Positions 23,561 through 30,898 of a stretch of DNA of 64,000 nucleotides are shown one piece after another. This stretch comes from Sphingomonas limnosediminicola (lineage in GTDB: Bacteria > Pseudomonadota > Alphaproteobacteria > Sphingomonadales > Sphingomonadaceae), in the NCBI RefSeq assembly GCF_039537965.1, contig NZ_BAABBM010000001.1, forward strand, positions 1,302,001-1,366,000, read 5' to 3'. The position numbers were made by a program, and so were the translations under genes. Each line of letters starts with the position of its first letter. The first letter of the stretch is position 1. The notes beneath the pieces are model-generated. The model ran no database searches and was not told the DNA's origin. It worked only from the letters and a program-made list of their open reading frames with translations.

Positions 23561-24541
23561 CTATTTCTCCGCAGGCGTTTCCGCATCGATGATGTCCGCC
23601 GCATCTCCGCCCGGCTGCACGGAGTCAGGCGTCACGATGATAGTCGTGCCCGGTCTAACGATTGTCGCGACCGCGCGCTTTAAGGCTTCGGGTGCGTGAT
23701 AGCGCTGCCATTCCTGGGGTGGGACATGCTCGCTCGCCGGGGACCGCGATGACAATAACGAAACGCGAAGCCAGTGCTGCCCCTGCTCATCCACATTCCG
23801 CAACGTGTAGACCCAGCTGCCGGTCACGGGGCCATCGATGGTGACAGTTCCTGACCCGATCACGATGCCGTTCCGCAGGACGGTGGCGCGCTTGTCGGCG
23901 GCGCTGACGATGATCGAGACGGGCCCGTCTGCGGACCGTTCCGGAAACCATTCTACGGGAGCATTCGATGCCTTCGAACTCGGGGCTGACCGCAGGACGA
24001 CCTCTGGCGTCGGTGCAATGCGGGGCGTCACGGGATGATCCGTGATGACCACCGTCATTCCAAGCCTGGTGGTCGCGAACAGCAGCTTGGCGAACGCGGC
24101 CGGCAAACGAATGCATCCATGGGACGCCGGATAGCCGGGCAACTTTCCCGCGTGAATCGACACGCCGCGCCAAGTGAGCCGCTGCATGTAGGGCATCGGA
24201 GCATTGTCGTAAGTTCGAGAGCGATGCTCGACCTGCTTTTCCAGGATGGTGAACACGCCTGTTGGCGTCTCGCGACCGGCGCTTCCCGTCGAAACCGTCG
24301 TTGCGGCGATTGGAACGCCGTTCCGGAACAAGATTCCTCGTTGCGTCGCGAGATTAATGATTAGCATCATCGGCCCTGCCGGGGCCGCTTCGGGTGCCCA
24401 AACGAACTGCCCCGCGCGCAGCTTCGCCACGGTACGCGCGACCGAACCCGTTCGCAGGTCTACCTGTTGCGCGGGTGCCGAAAAGCCGAGGATCAACGAC
24501 AGCGCAGCCGTCAGGCGGATCAGGGTTTTCATCGAACGCAT
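23561..24541 (-). CDS. L,D-transpeptidase (YkuD domain), exported
   Basis: A 326-residue protein with an N-terminal signal (LTAALSLILGFSAPAQQ). The YkuD domain has the catalytic cysteine motif ASHGCIRLPAAF, preceded by VSIHAGKLPGYP and STGSAGRETPTGVFTI. Such enzymes cross-link peptidoglycan or attach proteins to it in the periplasm. The C-terminal half repeats part of the fold without the cysteine (ISIIVSAADKRATVLRNGIV-like strands), suggesting a degenerate second domain. It stands alone after tRNA-Thr, reading toward it. Confidence 0.9.
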   Translation of the reverse strand: MRSMKTLIRLTAALSLILGFSAPAQQVDLRTGSVARTVAKLRAGQFVWAPEAAPAGPMMLIINLATQRGILFRNGVPIAATTVSTGSAGRETPTGVFTILEKQVEHRSRTYDNAPMPYMQRLTWRGVSIHAGKLPGYPASHGCIRLPAAFAKLLFATTRLGMTVVITDHPVTPRIAPTPEVVLRSAPSSKASNAPVEWFPERSADGPVSIIVSAADKRATVLRNGIVIGSGTVTIDGPVTGSWVYTLRNVDEQGQHWLRVSLLSSRSPASEHVPPQEWQRYHAPEALKRAVATIVRPGTTIIVTPDSVQPGGDAADIIDAETPAEK

Positions 24542-24677
24542 CGAGCGAGATTGTCAGGGCGCGCGTGTCTCGTCGCTAGGGAAAGGTCCTTAGGCCTCAG
24601 GAGAATTGCGTAAGGACGGACGTTATGGAGCTTGCAAAAAGGAATGCTGCGTTGGCGCGTCATCCGAGGGAAGAGGC

Positions 24678-25178
24678 ATGGAAGAAAAAGCCGTGACAAT
24701 TCTCGACCGAAACCGATTGATGGGGATTGCAACATTAAGGCCCGACGGCTGGCCGCAGGCCACGATGGTGAGCTACGCCAACGAAGGCCTGCTCCTCTAT
24801 TTCATCATCTCGCGAGCAAGCCAAAAATACGCGAACATCGAACGGGACAGCCGCGTGGCGATAACCGTTGGGTCCGACGTCGACGACCCGGCCCAGATCA
24901 AGGCGTTGTCGATCGCGGCCAATGCGTCGGAAGTCCGCGATCCGAAACAGCGAGAACGTGCAATCGACCTTGTCCTCGCGCGGCGCCCGTCCCTCGCCAA
25001 GCTCCCTCGCCCGGATCTCAAACATTCCGCTGTCATGCGCGCTTACTGCAGCATCGTGACCGTCCTCGATTATTCGAAGGGCTTCGGCCACGCCGACCTG
25101 CTAACCGTCGGTCCAGGCGGCACCGAGATGACCCCGGCACGAGACGATGACTGGGGTTTCTTGGCAACGACGAGCTGA
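24678..25178 (+). CDS. Pyridoxamine 5'-phosphate oxidase-fold (flavin/heme-binding) protein
   Basis: About 166 residues from ATG 24678, chosen for its GGAAGAGG site over an upstream start at 24606. The split-barrel fold begins LDRNRLMGIATLRPDGWPQA then TMVSYANEGLLLYFIISRAS and KYANIERDSRVAITVG. Family members bind FMN, F420 or heme; the ligand is not predictable here. It is monocistronic, between the transpeptidase and the VIT1-like gene. Confidence 0.82.
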   Translation: MEEKAVTILDRNRLMGIATLRPDGWPQATMVSYANEGLLLYFIISRASQKYANIERDSRVAITVGSDVDDPAQIKALSIAANASEVRDPKQRERAIDLVLARRPSLAKLPRPDLKHSAVMRAYCSIVTVLDYSKGFGHADLLTVGPGGTEMTPARDDDWGFLATTS

Positions 25179-25210
25179 GGCGCCGTGCGGGTTAGAGCGG
25201 GGAAACTGGT

Positions 25211-25915
25211 TTGAGTCGTCTTCATGTCCATGACGAGCGCCACGCCTCCTCCCGGATTGGCTGGCTTCGCGCGGCGGTGCTTGGGGCGAATGACGGCATC
25301 GTGTCGACGTCGAGCCTGATCGTCGGTGTCGCGGCGTCCAACGCGACCCAATCGACCATCCTCGTCGCGGGCGTGGCAGCGGTTGTCGCCGGCGCATTGT
25401 CGATGGCCGCTGGCGAATATGTCTCGGTAAGCTCCCAGGCGGATACCGAGAAAGCCGACCTCGACCGCGAGAAGGGCGAATTGCTGAACCAACCGGAACG
25501 AGAGCGTGAGGAACTTACCCGGATTTACGTGGCACGCGGGGTGGAGAGAGAAACCGCGCAAGTCGTCGCCGACCAGATGATGGCCCACGACGCGCTGTCC
25601 GCACATGCCCGTGACGAACTTGGCCTATCCGAAACAATGACGGCGCGTCCCTTGCAGGCAGCCCTTGCTTCGGCGCTGACCTTCTCGGCCGGAGCCGCCG
25701 CCCCGCTCCTCGCCGTTCTTTTGCTGCCGCTGGCGATGGTCTTCGCAGGAGTGGCAGTCGTCTCGTTGGCTTGCTTGGCGGCGCTCGGCGCTCTGGGCGC
25801 GCGAGCCGGGGGCGCTCCACTTGGCCCGTCGGTGATGCGCGTGACCTTCTGGGGCGCACTGGCGATGGCGGTTACGGCAGGCGTCGGCCGATTATTCGGA
25901 ACAGTTGCGGGGTAA
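25211..25915 (+). CDS. VIT1/CCC1-family iron/manganese transporter
   Basis: A 234-residue membrane protein starting with TTG after a GGGGA site. The first helix has the family motif WLRAAVLGANDGIVSTSSLI then VGVAASNATQSTILVAGVAA and GALSMAAGEYVSVSSQADTE, the last being the metal-binding region with Glu residues. A cytosolic acidic loop (EREREELTRIYVARGVERE) and three further helices follow. It probably exports Fe2+ or Mn2+ from the cytosol. Monocistronic. Confidence 0.9.
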   Translation: MSRLHVHDERHASSRIGWLRAAVLGANDGIVSTSSLIVGVAASNATQSTILVAGVAAVVAGALSMAAGEYVSVSSQADTEKADLDREKGELLNQPEREREELTRIYVARGVERETAQVVADQMMAHDALSAHARDELGLSETMTARPLQAALASALTFSAGAAAPLLAVLLLPLAMVFAGVAVVSLACLAALGALGARAGGAPLGPSVMRVTFWGALAMAVTAGVGRLFGTVAG

Positions 25916-25989
25916 TCGCCAGCGGCCGCCAGCCTTGCGGAGGCTTCGGGACACCCTAGAGTTGGTCAATGAAACTCGGGGGAAATCAT

Positions 25990-27474
25990 ATGACGGTTCG
26001 CATGGCTATTGCGTGCTTCCTGGCCGCGACCGCGACTCCTCTTTCGGCGGCGCCTGACGCGGCGACACTGAAGCAGGTCGATACGATCTTCGCCGACTGG
26101 CAGCGCGCTTCGCATGTGCCCGGCTTGGTTTACGGCATTGTCGCCGACGCCCGCCTGATCACCGTTCGCGGTTTCGGCATTCAGGACACAGCGTCGAATA
26201 AGAGGGTCAACGCCGACAGCCTGTTTCGCATCGCGTCCATGTCGAAAGCCTTCACGGCGCTCGCGATCCTGAAGTTGCGCGACGAGGGGAAAATGTCGCT
26301 CGACGCGCCAGCCGAGAATTATGTGCCGGAGCTTAAGGGCTGGACCTATCCGACCGCCGACAGCCCGCGGATAACCGTCCGCAACCTCCTCACTCACAGT
26401 GCCGGGTTCGTGGAAGACAATCCGTGGGGCGACCGCCAGCAGGTGATGCCCGAGGCCGACTTCACGGCTTTGCTCAAAGCGGGCGTCGGGTTCGCACGCG
26501 CGCCCGGGGTAGCGATGGAATATTCGAACCTCGGCTACGCGATTCTCGGCCGCATCGTCAGCAACCTGTCGGGCATGGGCTACCAGGATTACATCCAGCG
26601 TCAGATCATGGCGCCGCTCGGCATGAGCTCTACCGGCTACGACATCTTCGCGTCGCCGAGTTCACGCCGCGCGATCGGCTATCGGTGGCAAGACAATCGC
26701 TGGGTGCGCGAGCCCGATATGAAGGACGGCGCGTTCGGTGCGATGGGCGGCGTGCAGACCAGCGCCAACGACTATGCCAAGTGGGTCGCATTCCTGCTCT
26801 CCGCATGGCCGCCGCGCGACGAAGCCGAAGCCGGACCTGTTCGCCGCTCCAGCGTGCGCGAGATCGTCACGGGCAACAATCTTATCGAAGCAGGAATGCG
26901 GGATCCGGCGATCGGGGGTGCACCGTGCCGGCAGGCGCGGGCCTATGCCATGGCTTGGAGGGTCACCGAAGACTGCGACCTTGGCCGCGTGGTCGGTCAC
27001 TCCGGCGGCTACCCCGGCTACGGTTCTTATCTGATGCTTCTCCCCGACAAGCGCATCGGGATCTTCGCGTTTTCGAGCAAGACCTATGGCGGCGCGTCGC
27101 TTCCCGTCTGGCGGGCAGCACTGGCGTTGAAGCAAGCAGGCGCCTTGCCCGACCTAGCGACGCCGGTCTCGGCAGAGCTGGCGGCCGCTTATGCCGCGGC
27201 CAAGGCCGTCTGGCGCGCGCAGGACATCAATGCCGCTCCGCTCGCGAACAACGTGCTGATGGACCACGACCGCGCGGCCTGGGCGAAGATGATCGGTGAC
27301 GTGAAAGCCGATGTCGGCGACTGCGCCGCGGATGAGCCCATTGCGCCGGTATCGGCGATGGAAGGCCGCTTCAAATGGACGTGCAGCCATGGCCGCGTCG
27401 AAGGCCGCGTTCAGCGCGCGCCCACGAGAGAGCTGGCCATACAAGCGCTCGAGTTCGCACCGGCTAAGCCCTGA
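25990..27474 (+). CDS. Serine hydrolase of the beta-lactamase/AmpC-like family, exported
   Basis: About 494 residues from ATG 25990, which has a strong GGGGGAAA site and begins the signal peptide MTVRMAIACFLAATATPLSA. The class C/esterase motifs are Ser-x-x-Lys in ASMSKAFTALAILKL, Tyr-x-Asn in MEYSNLGYAILG and a His-Ser-Gly-Gly in VVGHSGGYPGYG. The C-terminal roughly 120 residues are a separate domain. Such proteins are esterases, D-amino-acid peptidases or beta-lactamases; the substrate cannot be chosen from sequence. It converges on exonuclease III. Confidence 0.88.
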   Translation: MTVRMAIACFLAATATPLSAAPDAATLKQVDTIFADWQRASHVPGLVYGIVADARLITVRGFGIQDTASNKRVNADSLFRIASMSKAFTALAILKLRDEGKMSLDAPAENYVPELKGWTYPTADSPRITVRNLLTHSAGFVEDNPWGDRQQVMPEADFTALLKAGVGFARAPGVAMEYSNLGYAILGRIVSNLSGMGYQDYIQRQIMAPLGMSSTGYDIFASPSSRRAIGYRWQDNRWVREPDMKDGAFGAMGGVQTSANDYAKWVAFLLSAWPPRDEAEAGPVRRSSVREIVTGNNLIEAGMRDPAIGGAPCRQARAYAMAWRVTEDCDLGRVVGHSGGYPGYGSYLMLLPDKRIGIFAFSSKTYGGASLPVWRAALALKQAGALPDLATPVSAELAAAYAAAKAVWRAQDINAAPLANNVLMDHDRAAWAKMIGDVKADVGDCAADEPIAPVSAMEGRFKWTCSHGRVEGRVQRAPTRELAIQALEFAPAKP

Positions 27475-27522
27475 CCGCCTTGTTCGACTTCTCCTTTATG
27501 TGTGAGAAGCAGCCTCTCTTTC

Positions 27523-28314
27523 CTAGGCTTCCACCTCGACCCAGATCGGCGCGTGATCGCTCGTCTTTTCCCAACCGCGGGGGGTGCGGTCGACACCGGC
27601 ACTTTTCAGCTTCTTGGCTAGGCTGGGGCTGAGGAGCGCGTGGTCGATGCGGATGCCCGCGTCGCGCTGGAACGAGTTCCGCCAATAGTGCCAGAAGGTG
27701 TAGATCCGCTCATCTGGATGGAGGTGGCGGATCGCATCGGTCCAACCTTGCGCCACGAGTTGCTCATACCTCTCGCGCGCTTCCGGCGCGAACAAGGCAT
27801 CCTTCAGCCAACGCTCAGGCTTGTAGACGTCCCGATCGCTCGGAATGACGTTGAAGTCGCCGATGAGCACAGCCGGAACGCCGCTGCCAAGCAACCCGGC
27901 CGCATGTTCGTGCAGCCGGTCCATCCACTCGAGCTTGTAGTCGAACTTCGGGCCAGGTCGCGGATTGCCATTGGGGGCGTACATGTTGCCAACCAGTATC
28001 CCGCAAACCGCGGCCTCGAGATAACGGCTCTGTTCAAGCTTCGGATCGCTAGGCAGCGCCCGGCGGGTTTCGACCGGTTCGCCGACGCGGCTTAGCGTCG
28101 CAACGCCGTTCCAGCTTCGCTGCCCGTGCCAGATCGCGGAATAGCCGGCAGCTTCGATCGCCTCCCTTGGGAACACCTCGTCGGTGCACTTCAATTCTTG
28201 CAGGCAGGCGACGTCCGGCTGGAACTCTGCAAGCCATCGGGTCAGCACTGCCAGCCGCGAGTTGATCCCGTTGATATTGTAGCTCGCGATCCGCAGCCGG
28301 CGCTTCTTCGTCAT
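27523..28314 (-). CDS. xthA: Exodeoxyribonuclease III
   Basis: About 263 residues from ATG 28314 (MTKKRRLRIASYNINGINSR); the longer reading has a non-homologous leader. ExoIII/APE1 motifs are visible: ACLQELKCTDEVFP with the metal-binding Glu, VLIGDFNVIPSDRDV with the active Asp and Asn, DAGIRIDHALLSPSL and the terminal TSDHAPIWVEVE with the catalytic His. It removes 3' blocks and cuts abasic sites in base-excision repair. A 400-bp gene-free stretch lies upstream. Confidence 0.93.
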   Translation of the reverse strand: MTKKRRLRIASYNINGINSRLAVLTRWLAEFQPDVACLQELKCTDEVFPREAIEAAGYSAIWHGQRSWNGVATLSRVGEPVETRRALPSDPKLEQSRYLEAAVCGILVGNMYAPNGNPRPGPKFDYKLEWMDRLHEHAAGLLGSGVPAVLIGDFNVIPSDRDVYKPERWLKDALFAPEARERYEQLVAQGWTDAIRHLHPDERIYTFWHYWRNSFQRDAGIRIDHALLSPSLAKKLKSAGVDRTPRGWEKTSDHAPIWVEVEA

Positions 28315-28468
28315 CAGCAGTAGGAACACTCGGGGCGCGAAACAGTTCTCGGCACGTGCTTCGGATGGAATGAATCCGCGTCTCCGGAGCGATACCTGCA
28401 GCCAAGGCCGCGTGGATCTGCTCCGTCTATTCTGAGGTGATGACGCGATTCGCAGCATCGGGAGCATC

Positions 28469-28502
28469 GAGCCCCGACAGGCGCCCGCGCCTGCCGGGGC
28501 TC
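28469..28502. terminator. 16-bp GC-rich hairpin followed by ATCGTTTT
   Basis: GAGCCCCGACAGGCGC (28469-28484) pairs with GCGCCTGCCGGGGCTC (28487-28502) with one mismatch and a two-base loop. A T-run follows on the plus strand, so it would stop plus-strand transcription. It lies in the gap between exonuclease III and the RNA candidate. Confidence 0.5.
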
Positions 28503-28599
28503 ATCGTTTTGCCCGAGTCGCGTTGTTTTCCACCGAGTCTTGCACCGATTCGCCCACAGAAATGTCAGGCCGCTGACATATTTGGGCTGGAACAATCGC

Positions 28600-28690
28600 C
28601 GGCATCAGCTATTGTGTCTTTGTGCTTCCGGACTCGAAAGAGAAACGAAGCATGGAACCCCGGCAACTTCGGTTGCCGGGGTTTACTTTT
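28600..28690 (+). ncRNA. Candidate structured small RNA with its own terminator
   Basis: In a 400-bp gene-free stretch, GCTTC (28624-28628) pairs with GAAGC (28647-28651), enclosing an inner CTC-GAAA-GAG hairpin. A strong terminator follows directly (28656-28683) and then TACTTTT. The ends of the RNA are estimates and no clear promoter was identified; -10/-35-like elements around 28572-28615 are poor. The compact hairpin plus intrinsic terminator, with no open reading frame, is the usual form of a bacterial trans-acting small RNA. Confidence 0.5.
28656..28683 (+). terminator. Perfect 12-bp hairpin with TTCG tetraloop
   Basis: AACCCCGGCAAC (28656-28667), loop TTCG, then GTTGCCGGGGTT (28672-28683), followed by TACTTTT. 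The T-rich side is on the plus strand. The hairpin could also help end minus-strand transcription from the threonine synthase gene, which ends 34 bp away. Confidence 0.8.
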
Positions 28691-28716
28691 ATGGACCGTT
28701 TGCGATCGCCAGTGCC

Positions 28717-29913
28717 CTAGAGCGCGGCGGGATCGGCTTCCCCCAGCACAAGCTTCCGAGATCGATCCACGAGCGGGTATTTGTTGCCATTCGCGCAATT
28801 GAACAGCAGCACGCGTTCGTCGTGGCGGACAAGTCCGCGCTGGAGCGCTTGTCGCCAGCCGGCGAGGACCGCGCCGCCTTCGGGGCAGAACAGGAAACCG
28901 TCGTCGCGCGCGGCGTCGTCGACTGCCTGTAGAATGGCGCCTTCCGGTACGGCGATCGCCGCACCGCCGCTTTCACGGACCGCGCGCAGGATGAGGAAGT
29001 CTCCCACCGCCTTTGGAACGCGAATGCCCGTTGCGACGGTTGCTGCGTGTTCCCACCGTTCAGCGAACTCGTCCCCGCGTTCGAATGCCCGGACCATGGG
29101 CGCGCATCCCTCGGCCTGAATGGCATACATGCGCGGGCGCTTTGAGCGGATGAGGCCGGCCTTCTCCAGCTCGTCGAACGCTTTCCACATGCCGATCAGG
29201 CCAGTGCCGCCGCCAGTGGGATAGAAGATCGCGTCGGGCACCTCCCAGCCGAGCTGCTCGGCAAGCTCAAAGCCCATCACCTTCTTTCCTTCGAGGCGGT
29301 AGGGCTCCTTGAGCGTCGAGCAGTCGAACCACAGGCCCTCGGCCGCGCCCTTCCCGACCAACGCGCCGCATTCGTCGATCTGGCCGTCCGCGACGTAAAC
29401 CCTCGCACCATAGGCGGCAGTCTCGGTGACGTTGATCTCCGGCGTTTCGGACGGGCAAATCACGACGGTCTCAATGCCGGCGCGTGCGCCGTAAGCGGCA
29501 AGGGCAGCGCCGGCATTGCCATTGGTCGGCATGCCGATCCGCTCGACTCCGAACTGCTTGGCCATCGTCACCGCCATCGCCAGCCCGCGAGCCTTGAACG
29601 ACCCGGTCGGCAGTCGCCCCTCATCCTTGACGAGCAAAGTGCTTGCGCCGTCGCGCGCAGCGGTATTCGTCAACGCAATTATCGGCGTTTCCGGCTCGCC
29701 CAGGCTGACCGGCTCGCCGTCGTGCGGAAGAAGCTCTCGCCATTTCCACATGCCCGGCACGCGGTCCGCGACGCTCTGGCGCGTCAGTGTTCGCCGAGCC
29801 GCCGCAATATCATAGCGCACGAGCAGCGGCTTCCCCGCCTTGCTCAGATTGTGGACGCGACCGGCTTCATACCGCTCGCCGGTCAGCGAGCATTCGAGAT
29901 GGGTGGCGTTCAC
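28717..29913 (-). CDS. thrC: Threonine synthase
   Basis: About 398 residues from GTG 29913, which overlaps the cation-transporter stop; the longer reading lacks support. The PLP-dependent fold is clear: VKDEGRLPTGSFKARGLAMA with the Schiff-base Lys, then GMPTNGNAGAALAAYGARAG and the PLP-phosphate loop FYPTGGGTGLIGMWKAFDEL. It converts O-phosphohomoserine to threonine. The N-terminal LECSLTGERYEAG resembles the short zinc-ribbon-like start of the longer ThrC class. It is coupled to a zinc transporter gene, an odd pairing that may be only positional. Confidence 0.88.
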   Translation of the reverse strand: MNATHLECSLTGERYEAGRVHNLSKAGKPLLVRYDIAAARRTLTRQSVADRVPGMWKWRELLPHDGEPVSLGEPETPIIALTNTAARDGASTLLVKDEGRLPTGSFKARGLAMAVTMAKQFGVERIGMPTNGNAGAALAAYGARAGIETVVICPSETPEINVTETAAYGARVYVADGQIDECGALVGKGAAEGLWFDCSTLKEPYRLEGKKVMGFELAEQLGWEVPDAIFYPTGGGTGLIGMWKAFDELEKAGLIRSKRPRMYAIQAEGCAPMVRAFERGDEFAERWEHAATVATGIRVPKAVGDFLILRAVRESGGAAIAVPEGAILQAVDDAARDDGFLFCPEGGAVLAGWRQALQRGLVRHDERVLLFNCANGNKYPLVDRSRKLVLGEADPAAL

Positions 29914-30809
29914 TAGCAGTCCTTGTGATCGGCCGGGTGGTGGCGTTCGACTTGAATGGTGCAATGTTCGATGTGAAATCGGTCGTGCAGGATCCGGCGC
30001 ACCGCGGCGAGCAGATCGTCCGGGTAATTCGCCTGTTCCGAAACGAGGTGCGCCGTAAGCGCGGTCTCGGTCGTGCTGATCGGCCAGATGTGGAGGTCGT
30101 GCACCGCGTCGACACCCTCGATCTCGCCGAGCGCGATCTCAACCTGATCGACGTCAATGCCCTCGGGAACGCCGGCCAGCGACATCCACACCGATTCCTT
30201 GAGAAGGCCGATGCTGCCCCACAGGATCACGATCGCGACCGCGAGGCTCATGATCGGGTCGACCCATTTCTGCCCGGTCCACAGGATCACAAGGCCAGCG
30301 AACACGACCGCGCCGGAAACAGCGGCATCGGCAGCCATATGCAGGAACGCCCCGCGGATGTTGATGTCATGGTGCCCGCGCGAGAACAGCAAGGCGGTGA
30401 GCCCGTTGATGAGGATGCCAACCGCAGCGACCGCCATGACCACGCCGCCCTCTGTCGCGGTGGGATGAAACAGACGCCGGATCGCCTCCGTGCCTATCGC
30501 GCCAACGGCGATCAGCAGGAAGAGCGAATTGACCAGCGCGGCGAGGATCGACGCCTTCTTGAGCCCATATGTGAACCGCGGCGATGAACCGGTCCGCGCC
30601 ATCCGCCCGCCGGCCCAGGCGACCACCAGGCCGAGAACGTCGGAGAGGTTATGGCCGGCGTCGGCGAGCAGGGACATCGAGTTGGCGGCGAACCCGAAGA
30701 CCGTCTCCAGCAACACGAACCCGACATTCAGTGCGATACCGATCGCGAAAGCCTTTGAGAAATCCGCCTGCGCGTCATGGTGGTGATGGTGAGAATGACC
30801 GCCGCTCAT
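29913..30809 (-). CDS. Cation diffusion facilitator (CzcD/ZitB-like zinc exporter)
   Basis: A 298-residue inner-membrane protein with a His-rich N-terminus (SGGHSHHHHHDAQ) and six hydrophobic helices. The metal-site motifs are LLADAGHNLSDVLGLVVAW in TM2 and FLHMAADAAVSGAVVFAG in TM5. A C-terminal cytosolic metallochaperone-like domain (VDAVHDLHIWPISTTETALT) follows. It exports Zn2+ (or Co2+/Cd2+) by proton exchange. It is divergent from a ZnuD-like receptor gene, so export and uptake genes share an 89-bp intergenic region. Confidence 0.92.
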   Translation of the reverse strand: MSGGHSHHHHHDAQADFSKAFAIGIALNVGFVLLETVFGFAANSMSLLADAGHNLSDVLGLVVAWAGGRMARTGSSPRFTYGLKKASILAALVNSLFLLIAVGAIGTEAIRRLFHPTATEGGVVMAVAAVGILINGLTALLFSRGHHDINIRGAFLHMAADAAVSGAVVFAGLVILWTGQKWVDPIMSLAVAIVILWGSIGLLKESVWMSLAGVPEGIDVDQVEIALGEIEGVDAVHDLHIWPISTTETALTAHLVSEQANYPDDLLAAVRRILHDRFHIEHCTIQVERHHPADHKDC

Positions 30810-30898
30810 CGCGCGAGCCGTAGCCTAACGGTACGTCGGGACTCAAATGCAGTTGGTCGAAAGCTGGCGCCTGTTCACCAAGCGTCCACCTTGCGACA

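Noticed and set aside
28600..28690. Short peptide gene instead of an RNA
   Set aside because: No start codon with a ribosome-binding site precedes the hairpins, and the structure covers most of the segment.
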